The translations under genes and the position numbers were made by a program. A DNA stretch of 52,212 bases from the NCBI GenBank assembly GCA_014904985.1, contig MU128915.1, positions 461,119 to 513,330 on the forward strand, in the 5' to 3' direction. The DNA comes from Hydnum rufescens UP504 (lineage: Eukaryota; Basidiomycota; Agaricomycetes; Cantharellales; Hydnaceae). Below, piece by piece: positions 30,600-44,100 of the stretch (positions within the stretch are counted from its first letter, which is position 1; every line of letters begins with the position of its first letter). Below the pieces are notes generated by a model. That model was not told the DNA's origin and ran no database searches. It saw only the letters and a list, made by a program, of their open reading frames with translations.

Positions 30600-33500
30600 T
30601 TGGCATCACAATGAGTTTTCCTTGAGTCCAGTCAAATAAAGTATGCTGGGGGACCTCAGTAAAATTTTCGAAGCAGGTGAAAGGTAGGGTATCCCAGATA
30701 GCAGTTGCAATATGATGTGGGGAGTTTGGATGGAGGCAATGGAAGTCATCCAGGAGCTGTTTAGAGTTGCCAAGGTTCGATTCTGGTTCCCAACTGTTTT
30801 CCTCCAGGCCATAGCCTTTCCATTTAACAAGGTATTGCAGTTTTGTATGATAGAGACAACTGTCCAAGATTGTCTCGACCTCCATGAATGGGTGGAGTTT
30901 GCTGACATGGAACACTGGGTGAACTTGTTGGAAGTTCCGGGTGAGTTTTAGCCGATAGGCTGATGGCAAGATAACTTTGTCAATCGGGAAGGGACCAAAC
31001 CACTTGTCATCAAACTTCTTGGTAGGGCGTGTTGTTGTGATGTTTTCTGCATCAAGCCAAAATTTATCCCCTTTTTCATAACTGGGTGCAGTTTGGTGAT
31101 GAGCATCATAGAAGCGTGCCATGTCATGTGCTGCTTGGCGAAGAGCAGACTTGGCCTCTTTCATGGCTTGCTTCATACATTTCACAAACTCGTCAACAGC
31201 TTCCAGGTGGGTTTCCTGAAGAGGCTCTGTGCCCAGGCATGGGTGTTGGCCTGTATCGAGTTCAAAAGGAGAGTGTTGGGTGGCAGAGTGAATGTGATTA
31301 TTATAGGTGAACTCTGCTAATGCCATCCAGTCATACCAATCATCCTGCCTCTCATTGATGAAGAGGCATAGATATTGTTCGATTTCCTGATTGACTCGCT
31401 CAGTCTGACCATCAGTTTGAGGATGGTATGCCATAGACAGGGAAGTGTGAATGCCAAGGAGATGATTGAGTTCCTTCATAAAGGAGGATGCAAACTGGGG
31501 TCCCCGATCACTGATAATCTCTTCAGGTAAGCCATGATGCTTCCAAACATGGTCGCAATAGAGTCGAGCAAGTCCTACAGAGTCAACCTCATCTGTAGTT
31601 GGGATTGCATGCATTCGTTTTGATAGGTGGTCAACCACTACCCAAATTACATTATATCCCGACTGAGTGGGAGGCCTGTGATGAAGTCTGTGGTGATGAT
31701 TTTCCATCAATGATCTGGAACCTGATTAGGTTGGAGTTTCCCTAGTGGCATGGTGGGGAATGTTTTAGTGCGATTGCATCTGTCACATCCCCATACATAG
31801 TTGGCAATATATCATGTGATTCCTGGCCACCAGTAATTGCGAGTGACTAGCTCAACTGTCTTCCATCGACCAGGGTGCCCAGCCACAGGAGTGTCATGAT
31901 GAGCCTTGACAATGTCATGATGCAACTTGGGATTGTGTGGGACATAAACTTTTCCTCGGAGGAGGATAAGCCCATCAGATACAACCCAACCATCCTCCTC
32001 AGATCCATCCAGATCCTTTATTGCCTTGGCCACTGACTTGTCTAAATCCTTTGAGTCACAGATCCTCTGCTGGAAATCAGCCCCAAGACCCTGTATGGGC
32101 AAGCTTTCTGTTGCCTTAATATGGAAGAGCTTGGGTGGGAGAAGGGTCTGATTTTGGTTATCTTTCTCCCCATGATGATGATCAGCTCGGTGAGATAAGG
32201 CATCAGGTTTAGTGGAACTCTTTCCAGGGCGGTGGGTGATGTGGAAATCAAAACAGGATAAGAACAAGGACCAGCATGCCTGTCGCCGATTGAGAGATTG
32301 GGCCATCATGAAATAGACAAGATTGTGGTGATCAGTCAAGATTTCTACTGGATGTGCTGCTCCCTCGAGGAGGTGTTGAAATTCTTGTAAGCCATGGATG
32401 ATTGCCAATAGCTCTTTGTCATGAATTTCATAATTGCACTCCACATCATTGAGACTTTTGGAAATAAATCCCACTGGGTGCCACTTGTCATCATCCCTTA
32501 GCTGGGAGAGGACAACCCCTGTAGTGAAATCAGAACTATCTGCTTCCAGATGGTAGGGCCAATCGGCATCAGGATGCACAAGAATGGGCATTGAGGTGAT
32601 GGCTGTCTTTAGTTGATCAAAGGCCTTCTGCTGATCCTCGGCCCATTTCCATGGTGCATCTTTCTGAGTGAGTTGGTGAAGGGGATGGGCAATATGTGAG
32701 AAATTTTCGATGAAGCATCAGTAAAAGTTGACAAAGCCAAGGAAGGATTGAACCTCTTTGACTGTTGTAGGAGATGGCCATTCCCGAACTCCAGCAACCT
32801 TAACTGGATCCATTCCAACTTGTCCTGGGGATAGGATAAGTCCAAGATACTCCATGGTTGCAGCTCCAAAGGTGCACTTTTCAGCCTTGAGGAACAGATT
32901 ATTTTCTCGCAGGATTTGGAGGACTTTTTGGACTACCTCGTAGTGTTGTGTGAGTGTTTCAGTAAAAACCAGAATATCATCCATGTACATGGCTACCACT
33001 CCTTCTGCGACAAGATCTTTGAAGAGGTGATTCATCATGGTTTGAAAGGTGGCAGGGCTATTAGTCAGCCCAAAGAACATGACAAGTGGTTCGAAGAGTC
33101 CTTGGTTGGTGTGGAATGCTGCCTTCCATTTGTCTCCTTCATGCATCTGAATATTGTTGTAGCCCCATTGCACATCCAACTTGGTGAAGAACTTGGCCTG
33201 AGTGACTCGATTTAAGATGTCTGTCACCAGGGGGAGAGGATAAGCATTTTTCACTGTAGCAGTGTTGAGCTTCTGATAATCCTGGACAAAGCATAGGCCT
33301 TCATCCTTCTTTTTGACAAAGAAGACAGGGGCAGCTATGGGTGACTTGGATGGGCAGATTCGTCCGGTCTCTAGGTGCTCCTTCAAGAAAGCATCCATCT
33401 CTAGCTGCTCATTGGGGGATAATGGGTATAATTTCACCCCAGTATGCACAATGTCCTCTTTTAGCTCAATAGCATGGTCCCAGGGACAATGTGGGGGAAG

Positions 33501-34532
33501 GCGATCAAAGGATTCCTTAGCAAAGACATCATGGAAGTCATGGTACTGTTTCGGCACCATTTCTTCAAAGGGGTGCTTCTTAAAGGTCTTATGCTGCTCA
33601 ATGGCGAGGCGGGTGGATATAGATTTGGTTGCAGAGATATGCTCTTCAGGGTGAAGGAAGACTACAAAGATACAATCTTCCCCATGCACATCTTCCCGGT
33701 TATCACCAGGTGAGCTCTCGCCTGTTTTCTTTGATAGAACACCTGGACTAGGCTTTTCTATGAAAGAGGGAGGCAAGGGCACAGTCTGGTCAAGCGAAGA
33801 CAATGGGGAAGAGTGGTGGTGTGGCAAATTTCTATCACCCTTGTGATCCCCCTTGGGCCTCCACAGTTGGCGTATGCCCTGGAGATGCCCATCTCTCGTG
33901 TTTTCCCAGAGGGACTGACTGGGCAAAGATAGGATAGGGTCTCCTTGGCAACTGCATGATGGAAGAGGACCAGGTGGAGATACAGATGCAGAGGGGTTAA
34001 GGCTGTGTCCAGAGTTTTCCTTTGCTAAGACAACATGGATGCGTCGCAACCCACATCCATCAGGACACCGTGTCATTGCTACCTTACCCATTGACCAGTT
34101 GATCTCAGGGTTATGATGAACAAGCCAGGTGTGCCCTACAATGAGGGGAACCCATCCCAGGCTAGTCACAGCAAATGTACTTTTCTCTGAATGGTCACCA
34201 AAGTGCATCAGGAGGTCAACTTCTTCTCGAACTGAGCCAGCGTCATTAAGGGTGCCATCAATGTTGTAAAGTGGAATTGGCCGTGGGAGTTGCCAAGTAG
34301 TAAGATTTTTGGCCTTGACAAACTCCTGATTGATGAACATCCCTGTCGCTCCAGAATCAAGCAGGGCATCAACTGCCATAGGCTGGCCACTGTCTAGGGT
34401 CTGTAGATGGACCTTCAGCTCAGTAGCTTGGCGAAGGTGTGTGGAATAGATATAGAGTGGTGGGCTTGTGGATAATGACACATCTTCTCTTTCATGTAGG
34501 CCATCAATGTCAATGTGATCAAACATATCCAT
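30600..34532 (-). pseudogene. Ty3 B pol (PR-RT-RNaseH-IN-chromodomain)
   Basis: Minus-strand order: aspartic protease with LLDSGATG (about 34345-34368); reverse transcriptase with VKKKD, FFGLTNSPATFQ and YMDD (about 32978-32989); RNase H with the EADSSDF and TDHHNL motifs (about 32545 and 32320); integrase zinc finger ending CDRC (about 31790); core with TDFITGLP (about 31690), SDRGPQF (about 31510) and a following Glu (about 31405); and a C-terminal chromodomain (YLVKWKGYGLEENSWEPE, about 30790-30850). Stops at about 32717 and 31809 are TGA where Arg fits, and a one-base shift lies near 31690. Chromodomains of this class steer integration to marked chromatin. Pol is in the -1 frame relative to gag. 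Confidence 0.85.
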
Positions 34533-34609
34533 TGTGGGTCCTACTGTACAAGTTGAAAGAAGAGAGAATCAGTTTGTTGAACAGGGCGTGTCCTTCACTG
34601 TCGATGTCT

Positions 34610-35794
34610 TTAAAAATCCTTTGCCACACCCTCATTCCCATCCTCAGCAGATTTGGGTGCCAGAGTAGCACGAACTTTCTCTACCACTTCCTCCATCTGC
34701 TCAGATGACAGAGCACCTTGGACTGAATGAGAGCATGGGGGCTCAGGGCAGTCTCTGGCAATGTGGCCAGGTTTGTTACAATTCCAGCACAGACCAGTGA
34801 CTCGGCAAGGATTATTCTGATGATGATTGGAGTCTACGTCCATAGGTTCATAAGTGGAGGAGGAGGGCTCAGCAGCAGCAGCAGGATGGAAAGAGGTTGG
34901 AAGAGTTTGAGGAGTAGTAGTGGGAGGGCGGAAAGGTCTAATTGTTCCTGGACAATTGTCCTGGCGAGGGTTGGTGGGAGAGAAGGAGTGCTGTTCATTC
35001 AAGTGATGCCACAACTTATCAATGCGAGTGGCTTTGTCCTTCCATTCTTGAAGGGACATAGGGAGGGTGTCGAGGTGTATCTTCTCGACCAAGCTACGGA
35101 GCAGTCCATGCTCATAAGCATCCATCAAGGCTCCATCATTAAAGCCTGTCTTCCCAGATATGGCCTCAAAAGCCATTGTATACTCCTCAGCTGTCATCCC
35201 TCAAGTCATCTTTAAGATACAAAGTCACTGACGGGCATGAGCCTCTTGGTCCGCATCACTGAAGGCTGCCTCAAAGCAGGTGCAAAAGGTTTCCCAATCA
35301 GGGAAGGGAGAATCGCCATCAAGGATAGCACGTGTGTAGTTGGAAGCCCAATCACCAGCACTGCCTCCTTGCATGTAGGAGAGGGCATAGAGGATCTTTG
35401 TCTGATCACTGGGAAAGGAGTTGGGTCAAATAGCAATGTTAAGTTTGAGAGTGCGGAGGAAGGGATCAGCCTTCTTTCGATCACCACCAAAGACCTCTGG
35501 ATCAGCTGCCTTTGGGGGACGTGCAGAGATGGAAGGAGTAGTGGCAGAAGCAGGAGGAACTTCAACAACAGGAGCAGGGAGGTTCTCAACAACAGCCTTG
35601 GTGATCACCTCGACTTCAGCTATCAGGGTTTCACAAGAAGAGGCATTAGTCTGAAGGCAATTCACTAGGTTCTGGAGTGTAAGGTTCTGTTGCTCCAACT
35701 GCTCATACTGTCATTGTTGTGCCTCCATCATTTGACGAAGGCCTACTCCAGCATTGCCAAAGACTGAGAAGGCATCAGCAGGGATTTTGTCCAT
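34610..35794 (-). pseudogene. Ty3 B gag
   Basis: One minus-strand frame from ATG at 35794 to the stop at about 34610, interrupted by TGA at about 35716, 35425, 35227 and 35206, each easily explained as CGA. A Gln-rich N-terminus is followed by an Ala/Pro/Val linker, a capsid-like region (GGDRKKADPFL, DWASNY, FEAISGKTGF) and one zinc knuckle CWNCNKPGHIARDC (about 34750-34791) of CX2CX4HX4C form. It would package element RNA. Confidence 0.8.
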
Positions 35795-35859
35795 GAGGAG
35801 AGGAGGTAGAAGGGATAAGGAAGATGTTTGTGGGGTCAAAGAGATGAGTTTTGATCTTC

Positions 35860-36709
35860 TGTCAGGGTGACACTGCTGTCGAAGCCACAAACAGAAAGAG
35901 GAAAGAGATTAATTAACCACACACTATCACAGTGGGAATCCTGAGTATACACCACACAACAAGGGACACATAAGTCTCGCACCTATCGCAGTGGGAATCC
36001 TGAGAGATCAAAACTGGTGACCCCCCAACTGCAAAGGGCTATAAATACTACTGTATTTCCTGCACACAGCCTCCAGCCTTCCAGAGCCTTCTGCCATCTT
36101 CCATAACCTTCTGGATCCTCCTAGAATGCCGGCTCCACAACCCATCAGTCAGCCTCCACAGCCACCATCACTAAGCCTCACTAAGCTGATGCAGCTGTGT
36201 TATGAATCCTGTGTGCACCTCCACATGGCTATGCCCCAACTTCCATATGTATCCCCCTTAGCATATGTACTTCCAAGGCAGTGTATGCCTGGGTACTCCA
36301 AAGGTGTCCAAAGTGTCAAAGGACCATAATGATGTGGATGGAGTACGGATTGGGACAGGTGATGTGGATTCAGGGACTGGGGTAGAGGAGGAGGAGGGGG
36401 AGTCTGGATTGGCAACTCCATGGACTCACATGGGGAACAAGGGAATGACAGGTGCTGACAAGGGTGCCAATGCTGCCACTGGTTGACTACCCAGCCCATA
36501 GCCCACTGGCCGAGGCCCGATAGAATGAGGGCAATAATAATAAGAGAAATGCCAATAATGGCAAGGATGACAATAACCCTGTAGTGAATGGAGGGAGAGA
36601 GGAGACAAGAGCATTTGAGGAAGTAGGTGCCATATGATAGAGTCGATGAAGAATGATACTCTGATGCATAAGTCCTTAGGTGGAAGCAAATGTCAATTTG
36701 ATCCTGACA
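35860..36709 (-). repeat. Ty3 B 5' LTR
   Basis: 850 bp with TG...CA ends, nearly identical to 29699-30581 but with one copy of the 18-bp unit and one lost base in the LTR ORF. Confidence 0.9.
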
Positions 36710-36840
36710 TTGGCCTAATGACCTACCTGAGTACAATGGGTCAGACAATGCTTTCATGACCTGGATGGTGTTGGAGGGACAAATCCCTACCATGTGCAAA
36801 CCCTATCTGAGGACGATTTTTCAAATAAATGAACCAAATT
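36710..36840 (+). pseudogene. Ty3 element A gag, continuation
   Basis: TTGGC is the right duplication of B, then gag resumes in frame (NDLPEYNGSDNAFMTW, about 36717-36764), a pattern seen before the capsid in related elements. Gag similarity fades by about 36800. Confidence 0.6.
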
Positions 36841-38100
36841 CCATGTCAATCCAGACATCAATTCCCATGCTGTCATTCATTTGAGAACAAGCCTGAATCC
36901 CATATGCCTAGAATCCATGAATCTGCATCATTCCTTTACCTATACACGAGCCAATTTATTGTTCATCCATGGCACTTCAACAGGCCACCCTAAATTCCAC
37001 CTTTTTATGCCATACCTCAATGTGGCAATAACAATTCAACTTGCTTGCTTTGTTTAATCTTCAATCAATCCCACACTTCCTGTTGCCTCAAGGGTGGCTC
37101 TAACGAATTGGGATTATGTAACACAACGGATTACACACCCGGACCTTGATTCTGACTCACAGACCTGTCACATGATAAATAGGGGCTAATGTGGTGCTCT
37201 CAAGGAGAAAATGCGAAATATCTCCCTCAGTTTTGATCGGATCGACTCGTCAAGATATCCTTCCAGGTCGATTTTACTATGTGTTTCATATATCCCTTCA
37301 GTATTTTTCGATTTTCTCAGTCAGTTTTGATCCAAATCATTCGGGACAAGCACACCTAGAAAGCTGTTGACAGTCCGCATCCAATGGTACCAAGGGAAAA
37401 ATGAGCAGATTAAAACTCGGCTCTCTACAATTTAACTCCCCCATGTCTCATTCCATTATTGCCTCCGCTTTTTTGATTATTAATGGCAATTATTCTCTGC
37501 CCCTCTTATATCCGATGAAGAGTATGTCTAGGACGACCAGTTCCACCTTTCCTCAAGGGATTTTGTTCAGTAGGAGAGGAGGAATACCTTGGTTAAGCCA
37601 TATTCCCCTATTCTGACTTGATTTTGGAATATCTCCTTCAGTTTTGAAGCTTTTGACTTGATTTCTTGTTCATTATTTTCGCCTTAATCCCACCTTTCTG
37701 CGAGTTACCATAGCACCTTTCTCTGATGTATATTAAGTGCAGGAGATGCGAATTTCTATAGTTTCCCCCCTCCCCAGTTTTGAGGCACTGATGTATTGCC
37801 ACTGGTTCCTTGGGTGAATTCCACCAAGACTACTACACTTTGTCTAGGGCCTCAAGAGGAGAGAGAGCCTTAGGGTGTGGTTTTGTGACCCATATTCATT
37901 CTTTGTTCTATTGCTTGAGCAGGTGTTGCTTACAGCTTTAGATTTCTATCCAAAAAGACCTTCCTTCCTTCAAGCCTTAACATTTGGATTGATCCTGTGG
38001 TCCCCTCTTTTTGTTCTCGATTCCATATTGTGGACTGTGGCTGGATTCCTCCCTTCGTTTCCTGCTTACAACAGAGGACTTGGACTGATACACCACCGGT
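36841..38100. other. Unidentified 1.3-kb block within gag of element A
   Basis: No ORF, terminal repeats or duplication could be fixed. Phrases such as ATATCTCCCTCAGTTTTGA (about 37217) and ATATCTCCTTCAGTTTTGA (about 37628) recur inside it. Gag resumes at about 38101 in a different frame from 36717, so this is probably another insertion with unclear borders. Confidence 0.45.
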
Positions 38101-41100
38101 AGCCAACATATGCGAGAACAGCTTGCCTTTGCAGCCACCATGTGGTTTACCAAACATGCAGATGTCTGGTGGCAACGCCTACCCAACACTACTAAGGTCC
38201 AAGTGAGTCAGAATTGGGACTCTTTGAAGCATGTCATGCGGACACGACTACTAGGCAATCACTGGTATGACAAGCAGGTTACTATCTACAACAAGATGCG
38301 TTTCTGTAACTGAGGACATGAGAAGGAAACACCCACCAAATGGCTGACTCAAAAAGTACAGGCCTGTCAAGTCCTACATCCACCACCTGAAAACCCCAAT
38401 CCTGCCTTTGACTCATTAGAAGTAGGCACCATCATGGAACATGCCCCACCTTCCTGGAGGGCATACATGGACGTGGACCTCTGTCACAACACTGATGCCT
38501 TATTTACTTGGGTCAAGGATCAGGAAGATGCACTCCTAGCTGTGTCCAACCTCTCCCACATGCAGCAATCTGAGGACATTGCCAATGATGTCATATGACA
38601 GGTATGGGAAGAATTCTGGCGAAACCGTTATCATTCCCCTGCCCTCTTGGTCAATTCAAGCACCCCAAATCCAGAGTACCTGTACGAGAACAGTGACATC
38701 AAGTCCAAGAGAAAGCCTATCCGACTGTGCTGACATTGTGGCAATGAGGGGCACTATGACTATGACTGTGGCTCCTACAAGAAGGACCCGAAACATGGGA
38801 AACCGGCTATCAATACAAGACGAGAAACCACCTATTGAAAGGCTTATGTCACCATGTCCTCTGGATCCGAGGAGGTTTATCAGGCTGCGATGATGATTGC
38901 CCATGAAGCCCTTAGTAGTGAAGAGGACGAAGAGACTGATGCCTTGTTTGTTATGCCTGATGAATCACCCATTGAGGGAGCTGCCTGCTATGTTGCACTG
39001 AGTCAGGGTGGACAACCCCCCTACTTAGACACTGACAAGTCTATCGACAGTCCTGAAGAAATCTATGTGCCTGAGCCTACCATAAAGAGGCCCCCTGGCC
39101 TGGCCAGTTTGGGCATGGATGCCTTTAAGTTAGAATGTCATATAAACGACCCTAAAGGGCCTGTCATTGAAGTGGTCACTGATTCAGGAGCCACAGCCAT
39201 GTTAGTGTCTGCCCATTGTCTAAGAACCCTGGGTGACCTAGCCCCTGTCATTAAGCAAGGATTGAAACTAAGACTACTACATCTCACAGGGGAAGCCAAA
39301 TGTTTGGGGTATGTCATACTCGACCTGTATTTTCGCAGCCAACTCAGACCCCTACTACTACAGGGCATCGAAGCTTACATTGTCAAGAGCATGAATGCCA
39401 GTTTGCTGATTGGTGAAGACACCCACTGGGCCTGGCAACTGCACACCATGAGGCCCGAGCACAAAGCTTATTGGCAAGTAGGGGACAGTGAACACCATGT
39501 TCCCGCCACTCGTACTACACAAAACAAAGAGGTCTTCGCCATCTCTTGGCACCCAGGGGCTGAGACCCCTAAAAAGGACCTTGATGTAGAGCCTCAAGAT
39601 CTGGACCTGCCAAAATGGTGTTGTCCCAGCAAAGGAAAGGTAGTTGCCCTCAAAGATGTATGAATACCAGGAGGACATATAGCCCAGGTACGAATAAAGG
39701 GAGACTATGACTGTCATAATGGCCTATGACTGATCGAGAAATGAGTACTTTGGAGAAACTGTGACAGTTTCCTGGCCTCTGTCGACTGTATAGTGGATAC
39801 TGCTGAAGAGATCACCTTACCAGTCGCCAACCCCTCCCCCTCACCCAAACTGATATGTAAGGGTGAAGAACTAGGATACATGTGGGACCCCCAGGAATGC
39901 CTCCAGCAAGAGTCCACACTCAGTCATGAACATAGAGAATGGTTCTATCAAAGGGCCCACTTCATTTGAGCCCTAGTAGAAGGATCCCTTAGTAAACAAG
40001 ACCTAAACCATGCTTGCCCAGGAACTCCTCCCAAGGCGTCCACCAACATGTACAATGAGGGCCTGTCTGGAGTTGAGGACTGGGGGCCCAAGACCACTGA
40101 GCCAGGAAATGCTGACAAACTAAACTCCCAAGACCTCGAGAAACTAATCGATGTGGACCCTTCACTGGCTGCCAAGCAACGATCTCGAGTCTACAAGGTT
40201 CTAAGGGAGCACCAGATGGCCTTCAGATTTGATGGACGGTTGGGGAAACATCCCACCAAAGTGCATATCGAACTAATACTGGGTACTAAACCTATTTTGG
40301 CCACACCATATATTGCCTTGCCAGCGAAAAGAGAACTTATCGACAAGCAACTGGACCTGTGGATAAAACAAGGTGTCATCAAACCATCGAATAGTCCCTG
40401 GGGGGCGCCCACACTAATAGTACACAAGAATGGCAAGGATTGCCTATGTGTAGATTGGAGGAAACTAAATGCTGCTACAGTGCCTGACCAGTTCCCAATT
40501 CCCAGGCAGAGTGATATACTCCAAGCCCTTTTGGGAGCCCAGTACTTGTCCTCATTCAATGCCCTAGCCAGATTCACTCAGCTCAAGTTTGACGATGTCT
40601 CCCAACCATACACAGCTATGAGGATGCACCGTGGTCTACACCAGTTCACCTGAATGCCATTTGGTTGGAGGAATGGCCTGCCAATTTTCCAACACATAAT
40701 GCAGGAGATCCTGTCCCCTTATCTATGGATTTTTACACTGGTATACATCGACGACATCATAGTCTACTCGTGGACCTTCAATGAACACCTGAGTTACATT
40801 GTTATGGTCCTTGACACTGTAAAAAATTTGGGCATCACACTGGCTCCCCACAAATGCCATGTGGGGTACCGCAGCATACAGCCTTTGGGGCAAAAGGTAT
40901 CATGACTAGGATTGTCCACTAATGTCAAGAAAATACAAGCCATCGCAGCCCTGGCCACCCCTCGACACCATAAGGATCTAGAGACATTCTTGGGCATGGC
41001 TGTCTACTTTGCTGCATACATACCCTGATTCTCTGGCATTGCTGCACCATTATTCACATTACTAAGAAAGGGCATGCCCTGGCAGTGGAAGGCTGAACAC

Positions 41101-44100
41101 GAGGAAGCCTACAATATGATGAAACAAGTGTTAATGTTGACACCCATATGAGGTCACCCTATCCAGGGCCAAGGATACAGGTTGTATACAGATGCCTCTG
41201 ATGTAGCCCTCACTGGAGCCTTACAACAAATTCAACCCATACTCATAAAGGACTTACACCACACCAAGGTTTATGAACACCTTCAAAAGGCATATGAGGA
41301 AGGGGAGCCTGTGCCCAAGCTGATAACCAAACTTTCAGACACACACAACGATTGACCGCCACTGGGGATCTGGGCAAGTGCATTTGAGGAAACCACTGTG
41401 TATGTGGAAAGGGTCATAGCTTACTGGAGTCACACCTGCAAGTCTGCCAAAACACATTACTCAGCCATGGAATGAGAGGCCCTAGCCACCAAGGACAGCC
41501 TGATATGGTTCCTACCATTCATCAAGGGGGAACACATACTTCTTGTCATGGACCACGCTGCCCTACAATGGGCCAAAACTTACGAGAATGCCAACCATCA
41601 ACTTAGCGCCTGGGGTGTTGTTTTCGCAGCCTTCCCAGGAATGACAATTGTACACCGGCTGGGCTGAATTCACTCCAATGTGGATCCTTTGTCATGACTA
41701 TGACAATTTCCAGAAGTAGTATCACCCAAGGATCAGGGTATACTGGAACTCATAGTGAATGATGATAGTCAGACGAAAGGATGGAATTGAACCATATATG
41801 CACCCAGTTTAGGTAGGGAAACATTTGTACTAACATGAGGCCAAGCCACAGCCCAACAAAAGGTGACAGTCCCCAGGGTGGAATCCAGCCAACCCACCAC
41901 CAGGAACCAGGAGATGAGCACCGAACCACGGCCCCTAAACAGACCATCCCCAGGATTAAACCTATCTATCTCCCCAGAAATGGTATGTAGGTTCTGCGAA
42001 GGGTACATCAAGGACCCAGAATTCCAAACTGTATGGGCACGAGTGGAAGCCACCACTGATAATAAGTCCCCTCAAGGACACAAGGTTGACCTCGAGCAGT
42101 TCTGACGATTCTCCAAGAGCAATAATGGACTCCTACTGTTTAAAGATGCTGATGACTGTATGAGGTTGTGCGTACCTGCCAAGGAGCAACTACTGCTCAT
42201 TAAGGAAGTCCATGATTCGCCTCATGAAGCAGCCCATGGATGGTGGGGAAAGACACTGGAGTCACTCTGTCAAGGATTCTACTGGAAAACTATGCAAAGG
42301 GATGTGCTACACTACTGCGAGACATGTGATGTCTGCCAAAAGACCAAGCACAACTGACTAGGGCCCAAGGGTTATGTATGGCCTATTGATGTACCCAGGC
42401 TTCCTTATGAGGTCATCAGCATGGATTTTATAACAGGCCTCCCTGAGTCACGAGGACAGGACACCATCCTTGTTGTCATAGACAAACTCACAAAGTACAG
42501 CATTTTCATTCTGACCACGACCCATGTCACAGCAAAAGAGGTAGCCTCACTGTTGCACAAGGAGATTTACAAACACTTCAGACTACCATGATGGATTGTG
42601 AGCGATTGGGACCCCCAGTTCGTAAGCAGTTTTTGGTGCGCCCTAGCAGAATATTTTGATACATGACTGGCCATGTCTACTTCACATCACCCTCAAACAG
42701 ATGGCCAGATGGAGGTCATGAATCAGCACCTGGAAACCATGATATGTTGTTATGTAAATGCAGACTGCACTGACTGGGCTGAATGGTTGGATGTACTAGC
42801 ATCAGCCTACAATAGGGCTGTTCACTCTGCCACACAAGCTTCCCCGGCCTCCCTATTGTTTGGGTACACACCCTGGACACCCTTACATTTGTTACAAGAG
42901 TCTGCAGGCCTCATACTCATGGACAACCCATTAGCCAATGATTGCATAAGTGTCTTATGTGTTCGTAGGGACCTGGCATGGGATGCCATTACTCGTGCCA
43001 CTGACATGCACGCATACCATTATGACAAAAAACGGAGGGCCATACTCTACAAAGTAGGCAATGAAGTGCTACTAAACCCCCACTCACTAGAGCTTGTGAA
43101 TGTTAAAGGGACCAGATGCAAGCTCATGCAACAATGAATAGGCCCATTTGAAATCACAGAAGTCATCAGCCCCATGACTTACAGGCTAAGGCTCCCAGAC
43201 TCAATGCTGATGCACAATGTGGTCAACTTAGAACACCTAACCTGGTACAAATGTTCTCAAGACAAGGATTGACCCACCCTGGCAAACCCATGGGACGATT
43301 TGCGAGCCTCAGAGGAGTATGAGGTAGAAAGAATTATGGATTCTAGGTACAATAAGAGAAAGCGAACCACAGAATTTCTGGTACATTGGTGTGGGTATGG
43401 AGCTGAACATGACTCCTGGCAATTGAAACGCAACCTCCACAATGCCCCCGAGATCCTAAAAGAGTTTCAAGACCGCTTCAAGCCAAGCACTGCCACCGAA
43501 CCTGTATCTGTGCCAGCTCTACTGGCAGTACTAGCTGAAGACCAGAATGCCACACCTCACACCAACATGAGGTTGCTCACTGATTCCAAGGATCACAGCC
43601 CAGCTCGTTATATAGCCAGCTCCCACTATGGTTACACCTTCCACGATGTACTACACGGGACACTTACACCTCCTATTGCACATCTCACCCGCACTGGGCA
43701 TATGGGGATCCTCGACATATTGGGGCAAAGGCCATCATACGAACTCATCACTTCAGCATGACCCCTTAGCCTACTAGCAGCCTTCATCCCCACATTCCTA
43801 CAACCGATTTGCGACATCAGGGACGACAACAAACAGTTCTTCATCAGGAGCGAGAGCCTGGATGAACTTCAAGCCTCATGGGACTATGCCTGGGTCCAGG
43901 CAGAGAGGAGTGAACGCAACTCAGGATTCTTAATCCCTGCCTTTGCTAGAGCCATATAATACCAGATTGACACACCCGATCAACCACAATTCGAAAACCT
44001 GTTCAAGCCCTGGTACTGCAGTGAGGCCCTGCATGCCCATTACTTACAGATCACATGGATAATAGCAGTGCTTCTAGCCTGTGCCAATTATACAGTGGCT

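Larger units (their letters stand above)
29699..36709 (-). mobile_element. Ty3 element B: complete, nested, minus strand
   Basis: A 7011-bp LTR element with TG...CA ends, LTRs at 29699-30581 and 35860-36709, a purine tract next to the 3' LTR (AAAAGGGGGG on the minus strand, 30584-30597) and gag-pol between. The LTRs differ mainly by an 18-bp repeat count and scattered transitions, so it is a fairly recent insertion into element A. It is disabled by TGA codons and one frame change. Confidence 0.9.
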
